64,000 nt of DNA from Thiotrichaceae bacterium (GCA_028688145.1 JAQTYU010000017.1:1-64000); one strand, 5' to 3'; counted from the first letter of the stretch, positions 7,528 through 16,815 are shown. Translations and numbers: made by a program. The notes: generated by a model from the letters alone, not told the origin.

Positions 7528-7556
7528 ATTTTACTGGATAATTGCTTGCTTGACAA
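7528..7556 (-). promoter_or_regulatory. Sigma-70 promoter for tRNA-Pro
   Basis: On the minus strand, TTGTCA (-35, 7551-7556) and TAAAAT (-10, 7528-7533) are spaced by exactly 17 bases and lie just upstream of the tRNA 5' end at 7507. Confidence 0.7.
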
Positions 7557-7661
7557 TCAAGCTGGCACTTCTAATCTACGACAACCGCCCCCTATTAAGT
7601 CCTGTTTAAGTCTATCATGTTACTCAGTGTCTCAATCTTTAGATTTTTACAGGATATTCTT

Positions 7662-8861
7662 ATGCCACCCACTGACTTACATCAACGTTTGTATGGCACG
7701 CGTCGCAGTAAAATTATTCAAGAATTATTTACCAATACTGCCCATTATCCACTGGCTAATATACTTCTGGAGTATTTATTAGCCCCTCGGTATTTCCAAG
7801 AAAGTGATTTTTATGTCTTAGTCACTGCCAGTCTAATTCAAGCCTATTTTTTAGGCAGTTGGCAATATCAAGGCACACCGCGCCCTTTGCTGGGGAATTT
7901 GATTGCGCCCTTGATTTACATCGGGGTGGAGCTGATGGGGCACACGAATGCCTTATCGACTAATCCGCATTATCTGGCGTATTTTGGTTTTGCCCTTGTG
8001 ATTGGTGGCTTGCAACAAGCGCGTCTCAACAGTCCGTTGCGGATGGCGGGTTATTTGATTTTGCTGGAAAGCATTGTTAGAACCAATATTTTATTTGTGA
8101 CATTTTTAATTTTGCACAGTTTGCTCGAAACTAAATACCAATTTAGCCATTTTTTCAACGACAAAACCCATATTTTTTTGATGTTAGTGACCAATTTAAT
8201 CGGGGTCATGATGGGGGTTGCCAATCGCAATGCGGAAATTTTCTTGGTGCTGTTAAACCATACCAACAAGCAATTACACCGTTATTCCGAATGGTTTTTA
8301 GGCAAAGATGTGTTAGAAATGGCAATTACTGATCCTGCGAGTTTAAGTCTGAGTCGGCGGGAACGCGCAGTGTTATTTATGGATATTCGGGGTTTTACCT
8401 ATTGGAGTGAATCGCAATCGCCTGAAAAGGTAGTGGAAATGTTAAATAATTATGGCGAAACTGCTGAAAAATGCTGGCTCAATTCGGATGCGATTAAGGT
8501 GAAATTCACGGGCGATGAAATCATGATTGTGTTTCAAAGCACCGAGCACGCTTTGAAAGTCGCGCAGTGTATGCAGCAATCGGTGAGTTTCTTATTGGAC
8601 AGTTATGGTTTGGGCGCGGGCATTGGGATTCATCACGGGGCACTGGTTGAGGGTTTAGTCGGCAGCCATAAAGTGAAAGCTTATGACATTATTGGCGACA
8701 CTGTGAACACGGCGAAGCGCATTTGTGATGCGGCGGCGCGGGGTGAATTATTAATTTCTGAACAAGCCTATGACACCTTGCTCACTCAACCCAAAAGTGA
8801 GGAATTACGCGCTTTGATGGTGAAAGGTAAAACTGAGGCGGTGGTGGTGCATGTGGTTTAG
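7662..8861 (+). CDS. Membrane-bound class III adenylate cyclase
   Basis: 399 residues. The N-terminal half is a membrane domain of about five or six hydrophobic helices (for example LIQAYFLGSW, LAYFGFALVIGGL, ILFVTFLILHSLL, IFLMLVTNLIGVMMGV). The C-terminal half is a class III cyclase catalytic domain. The metal aspartates are in LFMDIRGFT and KFTGDEIM. The adenine-selecting Lys is in IKVKFTGDE, its Asp partner in YDIIGDTVN, and the transition-state Asn/Arg in VNTAKR. It should therefore make cAMP from ATP at the inner membrane. The ATG at 7662 is preferred (AGGATA upstream) over 7617. It lies close to the pilus ATPase genes; in pseudomonads a CyaB/Vfr cAMP system controls twitching, so a link is plausible but unproven. 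Confidence 0.88.
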   Translation: MPPTDLHQRLYGTRRSKIIQELFTNTAHYPLANILLEYLLAPRYFQESDFYVLVTASLIQAYFLGSWQYQGTPRPLLGNLIAPLIYIGVELMGHTNALSTNPHYLAYFGFALVIGGLQQARLNSPLRMAGYLILLESIVRTNILFVTFLILHSLLETKYQFSHFFNDKTHIFLMLVTNLIGVMMGVANRNAEIFLVLLNHTNKQLHRYSEWFLGKDVLEMAITDPASLSLSRRERAVLFMDIRGFTYWSESQSPEKVVEMLNNYGETAEKCWLNSDAIKVKFTGDEIMIVFQSTEHALKVAQCMQQSVSFLLDSYGLGAGIGIHHGALVEGLVGSHKVKAYDIIGDTVNTAKRICDAAARGELLISEQAYDTLLTQPKSEELRALMVKGKTEAVVVHVV

Positions 8862-9110
8862 GGTTTTTAGGCTAAAGAACTTAGACTGGTATTCTTTGAG
8901 GGGACTTACCTGAACATTTTGGGGAATTTCCGTAGGAATTCGTTGTGTGACTCCCTTCAAGAAAAACGGTTTGAATATTGGTGAATTGGATAATGGCTAT
9001 AAGCACCGCGTCATACACCTTACAATTTAAGATTTATGCAGTCACAAAGAATGGAAAGAATGGAAGGAGTAGTTTTTTAAGTCTGCACGATTAAGGTGTA
9101 TGGAGGCTGC
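8862..9110. repeat. Non-coding gap with GGTGTAT-type palindrome
   Basis: No gene is seen. The segment holds GCGTCATACACCTTA at about 9008 and TAAGGTGTATGGAGGCTGCG at about 9095, arms of the small palindromic repeat also found at 10.4 kb and inside type B MITEs. Confidence 0.45.
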
Positions 9111-9112
9111 GC

Positions 9113-9792
9113 CTTATAGAACCGATTTGAAGTCTTGTGTAAGATGTAAAAGATGAGGGATAGAGAATTAAAGCGAGATAAAATGAGTCCTTATTCCAGT
9201 AGTCTGAACGATGCAGAGTGGGCAGAGCTCCCCAAAGACTTCCCAGCGTATTCAACAGTCTATTGGCATTACAAACTATGGGCGGGCTACGGGTGTCATC
9301 GATAAACTGATGCCGCGTTTACATGAAAGCCTCCGAGAACATTCAAAAAAAACGCTAAGTGGAAAGAGGCAAATCTTCAACAGGATGGTTTTATGGCTTC
9401 AAGCTACATCTCTTAGTCGATGATTGCGGACACATCCTATCCTTTCGGATTACGCGTGGTAATGTCGATGATAGAAAGCCTGTTCCGAATAGCTTGAAAA
9501 ACTTCATTGGTAAGGTGTTTGGGGATAGGGGTTATATCTCCAAAAAGCGGGCTGAGTTACTCGCTTTTGATAAGCTCTTGTTACGTAAGCGTTGTATTAT
9601 AGAAACTATTAATGACCAGTTGAAAAACATCTTTGACCTAGAACACTCGCGGCATCGTTCACTAAGCAATTATATGATTAATATTGTTGCAGGTTTGGTC
9701 GCTTATTCTTATCAGGATAACAAACCTTCCTTGAATATTGCTAAAAAGGATTTGATTCCTTTATTCCAATCGCTTATACCGAACTCAGGTTA
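9113..9792 (+). pseudogene. Chimeric transposase relic: IS5-family 5' end fused to IS982-family 3' end
   Basis: The left terminus TATAGAACCGATTTGAAGT and the first codons (SPYSSSLNDAEWA) match the IS5-family copies at 33.69 and 55.55 kb. An internal deletion joins the copies of TGGGCAG, so DAEWA runs straight into ELPKDFPAYSTVYWHYK. From about 9360 the sequence changes family. GFKLHLLVDDCGHILSFRI, GNVDDRKP, FGDRGYISKKR and ETINDQLKNIFDLEHSRHRS are classic IS982 transposase motifs, and the end at about 9776-9792 reads ATACCGAACTCAGGT, an IS982-type terminus. Frames shift between the parts, so no functional transposase is made. Confidence 0.75.
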
Positions 9793-9799
9793 TGTAGCG

Positions 9800-9875
9800 T
9801 AGTGTAATGCGGGGGGATTAAACTTGATTCTCAGGAAACTCCCCTGCATTACGCGCTGCTTTATACGGGCTAGTT
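9800..9875. repeat. Palindromic repeat (GTAATGCGGGG / CCCCTGCATTAC)
   Basis: GTAATGCGGGGGGATTAAAC is followed about 30 bp later by CTCCCCTGCATTACGCGCTG and TATACGGGCTAG. It resembles the GTAGCCCG-type palindromes at 15.71 and 61.58 kb. Confidence 0.5.
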
Positions 9876-9904
9876 ATTCTCAAACAGGCAGAATGGGAAA
9901 AATT

Positions 9905-10399
9905 ATGTCTCTTAAATTTATCAAAAACGTAATTTGTATACTATGTGTATGTTATTTGATTTTTTTGGGGATGCAACCACTGAAAATTGTTTGTTATGAT
10001 TATGATTCTGTTGCAGCCTATGTGGGGTTATTACAAAAAAAACTAATCGAATTTAAGCATGAAACTGGATATTTTCCAAAAACCTTGGAGGTAATGAAAT
10101 GTATGAAAACTGAGAACAGAACCTGCGTTAATTATATGGCTACCGATGGCTGGGAACATGAGTTTATTTATATTTATCCCGCTAAATATGGAAATTTAGA
10201 ATTTGATTTATATTCAAAGGGAGCTGATGGTAAGGATGATTTTGGAAAAAATGACGATATAAGTAATTGGAATGGTATTAGTTATTGGATTTATAATAAA
10301 AAACTCGTGATTGACAAAATTATTATAGAAATTATCTTGTTTTCTCTATTTATTTGTTTCTTGTCTTTGTTTATAGGTAAGAAACGAAAACCAGTGTAG
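9905..10399 (+). CDS. GspG-like (pseudopilin C-domain) protein with two membrane segments
   Basis: 164 residues from the ATG at 9905 (GGGAA upstream). The centre has the major-pseudopilin pattern: HETGYFPKTLE, then TDGWEHEFIYIYPAKYGNLEFDLYS-GADGKDD and NDDISNW. In GspG these residues build the calcium-binding C-terminal loop. The N-terminus has a membrane helix but not the prepilin peptidase motif GFTLIE. A second helix sits near the C-terminus (ILFSLFICFLSLFIG), ending in a basic tail. So this is a GspG-like soluble domain held by two anchors rather than a regular pseudopilin. It is more AT-rich than its neighbours and stands alone next to IS debris, suggesting transfer. Confidence 0.6.
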   Translation: MSLKFIKNVICILCVCYLIFLGMQPLKIVCYDYDSVAAYVGLLQKKLIEFKHETGYFPKTLEVMKCMKTENRTCVNYMATDGWEHEFIYIYPAKYGNLEFDLYSKGADGKDDFGKNDDISNWNGISYWIYNKKLVIDKIIIEIILFSLFICFLSLFIGKKRKPV

Positions 10400-10540
10400 G
10401 GTGTATAAGCGTAGCGTCATACACCTGACCCCACCAGTGAAAATTTAAAACCTTAACTGCGCCCCCAACCCCCTAAAGGGGGCTTTAAAGATAAAAATCT
10501 TTGATATTTAGCCCCCTTTAGGGGGTTAGGGCGCAGTTGT
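10400..10540. repeat. REP-like palindromes between gspG-like gene and tolB
   Basis: GGTGTATAAGCGTAGCGTCA is followed by a GC-rich inverted repeat: GCGCCCCCAACCCCCTAAAG, and about 50 bases later CCCCCTTTAGGGGGTTAGGG. The same unit recurs at 31.39 and 40.68 kb. The gap lies between convergent genes and could terminate both. The usual pal gene, expected downstream of tolB, is absent here. Confidence 0.65.
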
Positions 10541-10548
10541 TTTAGAAA

Positions 10549-11808
10549 TTAATTCGGAGACCACACAGGTTCACGCACCTCTTCGCCTGCTGCCATAATC
10601 CGCTGTCTTACCTTGCCATCAATCGACACCACCGCCAATTCACTGCCCGCGCCATAAATCACCATGCTGCCATTGGGCGCGAAACTCGGTGCTTCATCCA
10701 AAGTGGTTTGGCTTAATAAAGTCACTTGTCCAGATTCCACGCTTAACACCCCAATCCGATAACCGCCGCCGCCATGTAAAAACACAATTTTTGAGCCGTC
10801 GGGGGAGAATTTGCCGCTGGCGTTGTAATTGCCTTCAAAGGTCAGGCGTTGTGGAGAACCGCCATAAATTGAAATGCGGTAAAGCTGAGGGCTGCCTGTG
10901 CGGTCTGAAGTGAACACTAAAGATTGTCCGTCGGGCGACCAAGAAGGTTCAGTGTCAATCGCGGGATGGTTGGTGACGCGCACTAAACTGTGGGTGCTTA
11001 AATTCAGTACGTAAATTTCAGGGTTGCCGTCTTTTGACAAACTCATTGCTAAACGTGAGCCGTCGGGGGAAAAGGCGGGCGAACTGTTTGCGCCTTTATA
11101 ATCCGCAATTTTTTCACGGCTGGCGGAGGTAATATCTTGAATATAAATCGCCACCCGCTTGTTTTCATAGGAAACATAGGCAATGCGTTGACCGTCGGGT
11201 GACCATGTGGGCGATAAAATCGGTTCTTTCGATTGCAGCATAACATGTGCATTTGCACCGTCTGCATCGGCAACATATAAGGTATAAAGTCCCGCACGGC
11301 TACGGGTCACGTAAGAAATACGGGTGTGAAATACGCCTTTTTCGCCCGTCAAGGCTTGGTAAATGGCGTTGGAAATTTGGTGGGCGACATAACGCAAATT
11401 GCTGATTTTAGCGTTATAACTCAAACCAATAACTTGCGAATTTTTAAACACATCCAGCAGTTGAAATTCAATGGTGTAATTCGCAGGCGTGCCCATCATG
11501 CGCCCAATGACTAAATGCGGAATAGCCGCGCTTTGCCACATCGGGAACTGCACTTGATTCATTTCATAAGGGCGGGCAATTAAGGCGTTGGGCGCAACAG
11601 GGCTAAAACGTCCCGTGCGGTATAAATCATTGCTGATAATGGCAGCAATATCTTCATTCGGAACAACGCCTTGAATATTCGCAAAGGGCACAATCGCAAT
11701 CGGTTGCGCGCCTTCTTCACGCCCGCCGACAATGTCAAACGTCAGTTCAGCGTGGGCGGTGGGCAGTAAAACTAAACAACTGAGTAGAATTAGGATTAAG
11801 TTACGCAT
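10549..11808 (-). CDS. tolB: Tol-Pal system periplasmic beta-propeller TolB
   Basis: 419 residues with a cleavable signal peptide (LILILLSCLVLLPTAHA). An N-terminal alpha/beta domain (about 22-160) is followed by a six-bladed propeller with repeated PTWSPDGQRIAY, PAFSPDGSRLAM, PSWSPDGQSLVF and GKFSPDGSKIVF motifs. TolB binds Pal and the colicin-type TolB box, linking the inner-membrane Tol motor to the outer membrane. It starts 16 bp after tolA and is last in the tolQRAB run. Full length for the family. Confidence 0.97.
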   Translation of the reverse strand: MRNLILILLSCLVLLPTAHAELTFDIVGGREEGAQPIAIVPFANIQGVVPNEDIAAIISNDLYRTGRFSPVAPNALIARPYEMNQVQFPMWQSAAIPHLVIGRMMGTPANYTIEFQLLDVFKNSQVIGLSYNAKISNLRYVAHQISNAIYQALTGEKGVFHTRISYVTRSRAGLYTLYVADADGANAHVMLQSKEPILSPTWSPDGQRIAYVSYENKRVAIYIQDITSASREKIADYKGANSSPAFSPDGSRLAMSLSKDGNPEIYVLNLSTHSLVRVTNHPAIDTEPSWSPDGQSLVFTSDRTGSPQLYRISIYGGSPQRLTFEGNYNASGKFSPDGSKIVFLHGGGGYRIGVLSVESGQVTLLSQTTLDEAPSFAPNGSMVIYGAGSELAVVSIDGKVRQRIMAAGEEVREPVWSPN

Positions 11809-11824
11809 CGTCTTTGACTGGGGT

Positions 11825-13024
11825 TTAATTGTTAGAGGGAAGAGGTGTAGGACTCAATTTTGTACTAAAAGATCGAAACTCATCCATATCCGATGGGGTC
11901 GGCAAAGGGCTAGCTGCAAAAATTGCTTTCTCAGCCGATTTGTCAAATACGGCATATCCACTGCTTTTTACCAATTCTACACTGATCACAGAACCATCAG
12001 GCATTGTGCGAATTCTATAGGAACACCAGAGATTTTTAGGCAAACCCGCAGGATAAACCCAAAGACCTCGTACTTTTTGAGTAATTGCGTTAATAATTTG
12101 GGCTTTGCGAGAATTATCACCGCGTGAATTATGCGTGCCTTGTGCTTCGGGATCGCCATCGGGTCGCCCAATTTTAGTCGTGGCAGGCACTAAAGTTTCA
12201 GACTCTTCGGCTAACAAGCGTTTACGTTCTGCCTCTTCTTCTGCTTTTAATTTTTTCTCCGCCGCTTTGTCGCGTTGTGCCTGTTCTTTACGGGCTTTGT
12301 CAGCAAGCTTTTTCTCGGCACGTTTTTCATCTAATTCTTGTTGACGCGCTAAATCACGGGCTTTACGTGCTTCAGCAGCTTTTTGTTGGGCTTCATCACG
12401 CTGAATTTGCTTTTTAGCTTCTTGTTCTTGCTTTTCAAGTTCGCGACGTTTCTGTTCAGTATCAGTTTGTTGCTGAGCTAATCTTTCTTTTTCACGTCGC
12501 GCCTCATCTTCACGCTGTTCTAATTCTTGCTGGCGTTCGCGATTTTTTTCTTGTTGATGACGCGCTTCTTCTTCACGGCGTGCGATACGTTGCTCTTTTA
12601 ATTCAAGGGCTTCACGTTCTTTTTGCTGTTTTAATTGCGCGAGAGCTTCACGTTCTTGCTGTTGATGGCGCTTTAATTCTTCTAAATGTTGTTCACGCGC
12701 CTGCTTTTCGAGTTCTTGTTTTTTACGCAATTCCACCAATTCTAAAGCTTCTTTTTGCGCTTTTTCTTCTTTTTCACGAACTTCACGTTCACGCTTGGAT
12801 TCCGCTTCTTGCTTTTGGCGTTCTTCTAAAGCAAGGCGTTGTTCTTCCGCTTGAATTACGCTTTCATCAATGGTTTCCAATTCTTCCAGCTTTTCACTTT
12901 CACCCAGAGCCGCTTTACTTTCGATTGGAATTTCAGACGGTTGCCACTGCGCAAACCAAAAGCCTGCCAGCAAAATTAAATGCAGCAATAAGGCAAAAAT
13001 AAAACCCATCACACGATCTAGCAT
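11825..13024 (-). CDS. tolA: Tol-Pal system protein TolA
   Basis: 399 residues. An N-terminal membrane helix (FIFALLLHLILLAGFWFA) is followed by a very long charged coiled coil (about residues 45-280, dense in Glu, Lys, Arg, Gln, Ala). A C-terminal globular domain with WVYPAGLPKNLWCSYRIRTMPDG is the TolA III/TonB-like fold. TolA transmits motive force from TolQR to the outer membrane. It is one base from the end of tolR. The coiled coil is as long as in enterobacteria though its sequence is degenerate. Confidence 0.95.
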   Translation of the reverse strand: MLDRVMGFIFALLLHLILLAGFWFAQWQPSEIPIESKAALGESEKLEELETIDESVIQAEEQRLALEERQKQEAESKREREVREKEEKAQKEALELVELRKKQELEKQAREQHLEELKRHQQQEREALAQLKQQKEREALELKEQRIARREEEARHQQEKNRERQQELEQREDEARREKERLAQQQTDTEQKRRELEKQEQEAKKQIQRDEAQQKAAEARKARDLARQQELDEKRAEKKLADKARKEQAQRDKAAEKKLKAEEEAERKRLLAEESETLVPATTKIGRPDGDPEAQGTHNSRGDNSRKAQIINAITQKVRGLWVYPAGLPKNLWCSYRIRTMPDGSVISVELVKSSGYAVFDKSAEKAIFAASPLPTPSDMDEFRSFSTKLSPTPLPSNN

Positions 13025-13025
13025 A

Positions 13026-13460
13026 TTATTTTTTCTTGGTGACTAAGCTGACATCTAAACCTTCGTTTTTGAATTGCTCTTTCAGTTCCCACACTTTGCC
13101 ATACGCAATTTTGGGGCTGGCATTCAATAACACACGAAATTCTTGAGGATTTTTTGACTTGTTTTTTAAAGCTTTCAGCGTGGGCAGCATTTGTTCAAAA
13201 GAGGCGACGGGCTTTTCTTTGGCTTTACGCGATTCTTTCAGGGCGTAATTTCCCTGCTCGTCAATGTCGACACTGGGATTATCGGAAAGACTTTTGCCCG
13301 TGCTGGAAAAGGGCAGTTCTAATTTTTTCTCTTCAGAAATGAAAGTCGAAGTGGTCATGAAAATAATCAACAATACCAGCATCACGTCGATATACGGCAC
13401 GACATTCATTTCTGCGATGCGCTGTTTACGGCGGCGCACGCGCGCGGATGAATTTCTCAT
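13026..13460 (-). CDS. tolR: Tol-Pal system protein TolR (ExbD family)
   Basis: 144 residues with a single membrane helix that carries the essential aspartate (VVPYIDVMLVLLIIFM), then a periplasmic domain. TolR forms the proton-driven stator rotor unit with TolQ. Start overlaps the tolQ stop by four bases (13457-13460), indicating translational coupling. Confidence 0.95.
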   Translation of the reverse strand: MRNSSARVRRRKQRIAEMNVVPYIDVMLVLLIIFMTTSTFISEEKKLELPFSSTGKSLSDNPSVDIDEQGNYALKESRKAKEKPVASFEQMLPTLKALKNKSKNPQEFRVLLNASPKIAYGKVWELKEQFKNEGLDVSLVTKKK

Positions 13461-14203
13461 AAGGCAGTATTTAAGGAAGGAACGAGCGGAGAATTAGGCG
13501 TGGGATTAATCGCAGGCGAGGGGACAATCGCTTGACGCTGTAAAATTCCTAAAAATTCATCACTTAAATTTTCATAACGACCCATCAAACGGTCGAGGCT
13601 GTCAGTGTAAAGATTATACGCCACCACCGCAGGAATCGCGGTAAACAAGCCCATCGCCGTCGCAATTAATGCCTCGGAAATCCCCGGCGCAACCATCGCT
13701 AAAGTCACTTGTTGCACTCCGCCCAAAGCATGAAATGAATTCATAATCCCCCAGACCGTGCCGAATAAACCAATGTACGGACTCACTGAACCGACGGTGG
13801 CAAGCGTGGCTAAACCTTCATCTAAACGTGCTTGTTCACGTTGCAAAACCACCTGCATCGCCCGCGCCACACCATCTAAAAATCCCAAAGGATTGCTGCC
13901 TAAATGCTTGCGTAAGCGTCGTGATTCCTCATAGCCACGACTGAACAAGCCTTCTAAGCCCGTGGGATTTTCGCTGTCATTATTGTCAAGGCGGTTATAT
14001 AAATTATTCAGCTCGCGTAAATCTTTGGCTTTGCGGAAACGCTCTTCAAAATCGCGACAATTGCGTTCGACGCGCTTAAATTGGCGCGATTTGAATAAAA
14101 TTAAACTCCAAGAAATCAGAGAGATGACTAATAAAATCACCATTACGATTTGCACCAGTAAACTGGCGTTGAGCAAAATTTGTACAAATGATAAATCATT
14201 CAT
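13457..14203 (-). CDS. tolQ: Tol-Pal system protein TolQ (ExbB/MotA family)
   Basis: 248 residues with three membrane helices: one near the N-terminus (QIVMVILLVISLISWSLILF) and two in the C-terminal half (SPYIGLFGTVWGIMNSF region and EALIATAMGLFTAIPAVVAYN). These contain the conserved GLFGTVWGI and proton-channel residues of the MotA/TolQ/ExbB family. It overlaps ybgC by eight bases at its 5' end. The last 20 residues (Pro/Asn-rich) are longer than in E. coli. Confidence 0.95.
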   Translation of the reverse strand: MNDLSFVQILLNASLLVQIVMVILLVISLISWSLILFKSRQFKRVERNCRDFEERFRKAKDLRELNNLYNRLDNNDSENPTGLEGLFSRGYEESRRLRKHLGSNPLGFLDGVARAMQVVLQREQARLDEGLATLATVGSVSPYIGLFGTVWGIMNSFHALGGVQQVTLAMVAPGISEALIATAMGLFTAIPAVVAYNLYTDSLDRLMGRYENLSDEFLGILQRQAIVPSPAINPTPNSPLVPSLNTAL

Positions 14204-14609
14204 AGGCTTGTAATTCCTTCAATAACACCGCAGGAAAGGCTTTGGGGCGCATCGTGGTTGCGTCAATGCCTGCTAAACGGATTGTCCCTTGCGACAACAC
14301 CACAGAATCGCGTTGAATCGACTGAAACATGCTCATGCTCGCCTTGCCCAATTTGTGCAGGCGGGTTTTTATGCTTAATAAATCATCAAACAGCGCGGGC
14401 TTGTGATAATCCACGTTGATATGTCGCACCACGAATAAAAAATTATGTTCGGTTTTTAAACAGCTTTGTTCAAAACCCAAGGCGCGTAACCATTCAGTGC
14501 GTGCGCGCTCCATAAATTTCAAGTAATTAGCATAATAAACTACGCCCACTGCGTCGGTGTCTTCGTAGTAAACCCGGACATTAAATTCAAATTCATTCAT
14601 CTTCGCCAA
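14196..14609 (-). CDS. ybgC: Tol-Pal-associated acyl-CoA thioesterase YbgC
   Basis: 137-residue hot-dog thioesterase. The active-site motif [18 protein letters not shown], with the catalytic aspartate, is near the N-terminus, followed by [12 protein letters not shown]. YbgC hydrolyses short-chain or phospholipid-linked acyl-CoA and is almost always first in the tol-pal operon, as here. It overlaps ruvB by 17 bases upstream and tolQ downstream, so the whole set is probably one transcript. Confidence 0.95.
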   Translation of the reverse strand: MAKMNEFEFNVRVYYEDTDAVGVVYYANYLKFMERARTEWLRALGFEQSCLKTEHNFLFVVRHINVDYHKPALFDDLLSIKTRLHKLGKASMSMFQSIQRDSVVLSQGTIRLAGIDATTMRPKAFPAVLLKELQAYE

Positions 14610-15621
14610 TCCCTTGGGGCGGAGTTAAACCGAAATGTTGCCATGCCAAACGGGTGGCGATGCGTCCGCGTGGAGTTCGCATTAAAAAGCCTTGTTGCAA
14701 TAAAAACGGCTCGATGACTTCTTCAATCGTGCCGCGTTCTTCACCCATCGCAGCGGCAAGACTTTCCACGCCCACGGCTCTGCCTTCAAATTTCTGCATT
14801 AACGCAAGCAGCAATTTTCTGTCCATCATGTCTAAGCCGTAAGTGTCTACGCTGAGCAAATCAAGGGCGCGTTGGGCGACTTCTAAATTGATTAAACCTT
14901 GTGCTTTGACTTGGGCGTAATCGCGCACACGGCGCAATAAACGGTTAGCAATGCGTGGCGTGCCGCGTGAACGGCAGGCGATTTCCATGCCGCCTGCTTC
15001 GTCAATTTCGACATTCAGCAAATGCGCAGAACGTTTGACAATGCCCGCTAAATCTTCGCTGTTGTAAAATTCAAGGCGTTGGGTAATTCCGAAACGGTCG
15101 CGCAAGGGCGAAGTTAATAATCCTGCGCGGGTGGTTGCACCAATTAAAGTAAACGGTGGTAAATTTAATTTGATAGAACGGGCGGAAGGTCCTTCACCAA
15201 TCATAATATCTAATTGGTAATCTTCCATCGCAGGATACAAAATTTCTTCCACCACGGGACTTAGGCGATGAATTTCGTCAATAAACAGTACGTCGCGGGC
15301 TTCAAGTCGGGTGAGAATCGCGGCTAAATCGCCCGCCCGTTCTAACACAGGCCCTGAAGTTTGGTGTAAATGCACGCCCATTTCGTTGGCGATAATGTGG
15401 GAAAGCGTGGTTTTTCCTAAACCCGGTGGTCCAAAGATTAACACATGGTCTAGGGCTTCTTCACGGGCGCGGGCGGCGGGGATGAAAATTTCGAGTTGTT
15501 CACGCACGCGGGGTTGTCCCACGTATTCGCTAAGCCGTTGCGGGCGCAGGGCTTTATCAATCACTCGTTCGTCGGGTGTGCCCAGTTGCGGGCTAATGAG
15601 GCGGTCCGTTTCAATCGTCAC
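14593..15621 (-). CDS. ruvB: Holliday-junction branch-migration ATPase RuvB
   Basis: 342 residues, full length. Walker [10 protein letters not shown] (about 65-73), Walker [10 protein letters not shown], sensor 1 GATTRAG and arginine finger RDRFG are present. The C-terminal winged helix contains [19 protein letters not shown] and TPRGR. The start codon is GTG. RuvB works with RuvA and RuvC, which lie 29 kb away (44.2-45.3 kb). Here ruvB heads the ybgC-tol genes with overlapping ends, an arrangement seen in other gammaproteobacteria where ruvB neighbours the tol cluster. Confidence 0.97.
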   Translation of the reverse strand: MTIETDRLISPQLGTPDERVIDKALRPQRLSEYVGQPRVREQLEIFIPAARAREEALDHVLIFGPPGLGKTTLSHIIANEMGVHLHQTSGPVLERAGDLAAILTRLEARDVLFIDEIHRLSPVVEEILYPAMEDYQLDIMIGEGPSARSIKLNLPPFTLIGATTRAGLLTSPLRDRFGITQRLEFYNSEDLAGIVKRSAHLLNVEIDEAGGMEIACRSRGTPRIANRLLRRVRDYAQVKAQGLINLEVAQRALDLLSVDTYGLDMMDRKLLLALMQKFEGRAVGVESLAAAMGEERGTIEEVIEPFLLQQGFLMRTPRGRIATRLAWQHFGLTPPQGIGEDE

Positions 15622-15705
15622 AATCGCTGATACTATCCAAGAAGTTAAGTGTTCATTATAGAAGATATGCTTCTGGGGGACACGTTTTTCTGGAAGGGAT
15701 GAATA

Positions 15706-15740
15706 TTGTAGCCCGTATGTAGCGGAATGTGGGGGATAAC
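15706..15740. repeat. GTAGCCCGTATG repeat arm
   Basis: TGTAGCCCGTATGTAGCGGA followed by ATGTGGGGGA resembles the palindromic unit at 61575-61672. Nothing else is seen between ruvB and the terminator of the first PstS gene. Confidence 0.45.
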
Positions 15741-15800
15741 TGCAAACTTCTAATAGTGTCTATGGATAAAGGGGCAAATCATGATAACTTCCAGCAGACA

Positions 15801-15825
15801 TAAAAAAACCCCGCACAGCGGGGTG
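15801..15825 (-). terminator. Rho-independent terminator after first pstS-like gene
   Basis: On the minus strand, ACCCCGCTGTGCGGGGT is followed directly by a run of T. The stem is six GC-rich pairs plus an A-T. It lies about 35 bp after the stop codon. Confidence 0.9.
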
Positions 15826-15858
15826 AAAGACAGGTCTTTGACAAAAAACGTTAGAGAT

Positions 15859-16815
15859 TTACTTAAGCTTGACGATTTCTTTTTCTACAATCGCAGCAGG
15901 CACGGGAACATATCCGTCTTTAACCACGACAGCTTGCCCAGTCTTGGACAATACCATCTTAACAAACTCGCTTTCTAAAGGCGCTAAAGGTTTGTTAGGG
16001 GCTTTGTTGACGTAGATGTATAAGAAACGTGCTAAAGGAAATTTCCCAGAAATGGCATTGGCTTCGGTCGCTTCAATGAAGGGTTCGCCAGCTTTCTTGG
16101 ATAAAGGTACTAATTTCACCCCAGAAGTTTTGTAACCGATGCCTGAATAACCGATACCGTTGACGGAGCTGCCGACAGATTGCACCACAGAAGCAGAACC
16201 AGGTTGTTCGTTGACGTTGTTCTTGAAATCCCCTTTACACAAGGCGTGTTCTTTGAAATAGCCATAGGTTCCAGAAACTGAGTTGCGTCCGTATAATTGA
16301 ATCTTACGGCTGGCCCATTCGCCCGTTAAGCCTAATTGACCCCATTCGGTGACATCATCTTTTCCACCGCATTTACGGGTAGAAGAGAAAATCGCATCGA
16401 CTTGATCCATGCTTAAGCCTTTGATGGGATTGTCTTTGTGCACGTAAACTGCCAAAGCGTCAATCGCCACGCGAATCGCAGTGGGTTTGTAGCCAAATTT
16501 CTTTTCAAAGGCTTCAATTTCTTGATCCTTCATAGGACGGCTCATCGGTCCTAAATTGCTTGTTCCTTCGGTCAGTGCGGGAGGCGCAGTTGAAGAACCT
16601 GCGGCTTGCACTTGAATATTGACGTTAGGATATAAACGTTTGAATTCTTCAGTCCATAAGGTCATCAAGTTTGCTAAGGTGTCTGAACCCACGCTAGACA
16701 GGTTGCCAGAAATCCCACTCGCTTTTTTGTACTCGGGCATGTCACCTGAGGCAAATACTGAGCCACTCAATACAGTTGCAGCCACTAGGCTTGCAGCAGT
16801 CAATAACTTTTTCAT
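15859..16815 (-). CDS. PstS-like phosphate-binding protein, paralogue 1
   Basis: 318 residues with signal peptide ([19 protein letters not shown]). The phosphate-binding fingerprint of the PstS/PBP_2 family is visible: [33 protein letters not shown] and [23 protein letters not shown]. It should be a periplasmic substrate-binding protein for high-affinity phosphate uptake. The ATG at 16815 follows GGAGATACG. A second paralogue lies directly upstream. No pstC, pstA, pstB or phoU occurs in the window. It has no lipobox, so it is soluble. Confidence 0.88.
   Translation of the reverse strand: MKKLLTAASLVAATVLSGSVFASGDMPEYKKASGISGNLSSVGSDTLANLMTLWTEEFKRLYPNVNIQVQAAGSSTAPPALTEGTSNLGPMSRPMKDQEIEAFEKKFGYKPTAIRVAIDALAVYVHKDNPIKGLSMDQVDAIFSSTRKCGGKDDVTEWGQLGLTGEWASRKIQLYGRNSVSGTYGYFKEHALCKGDFKNNVNEQPGSASVVQSVGSSVNGIGYSGIGYKTSGVKLVPLSKKAGEPFIEATEANAISGKFPLARFLYIYVNKAPNKPLAPLESEFVKMVLSKTGQAVVVKDGYVPVPAAIVEKEIVKLK

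Noticed and set aside
7480-7782. 100-residue frame before the adenylate cyclase
   Set aside because: Starts in the tRNA-Pro gene and overlaps the cyclase in another frame.
12580-13002. Plus-strand frame of 140 residues within tolA
   Set aside because: It is antisense to the biased coiled-coil codons of tolA; long shadow frames are expected there.
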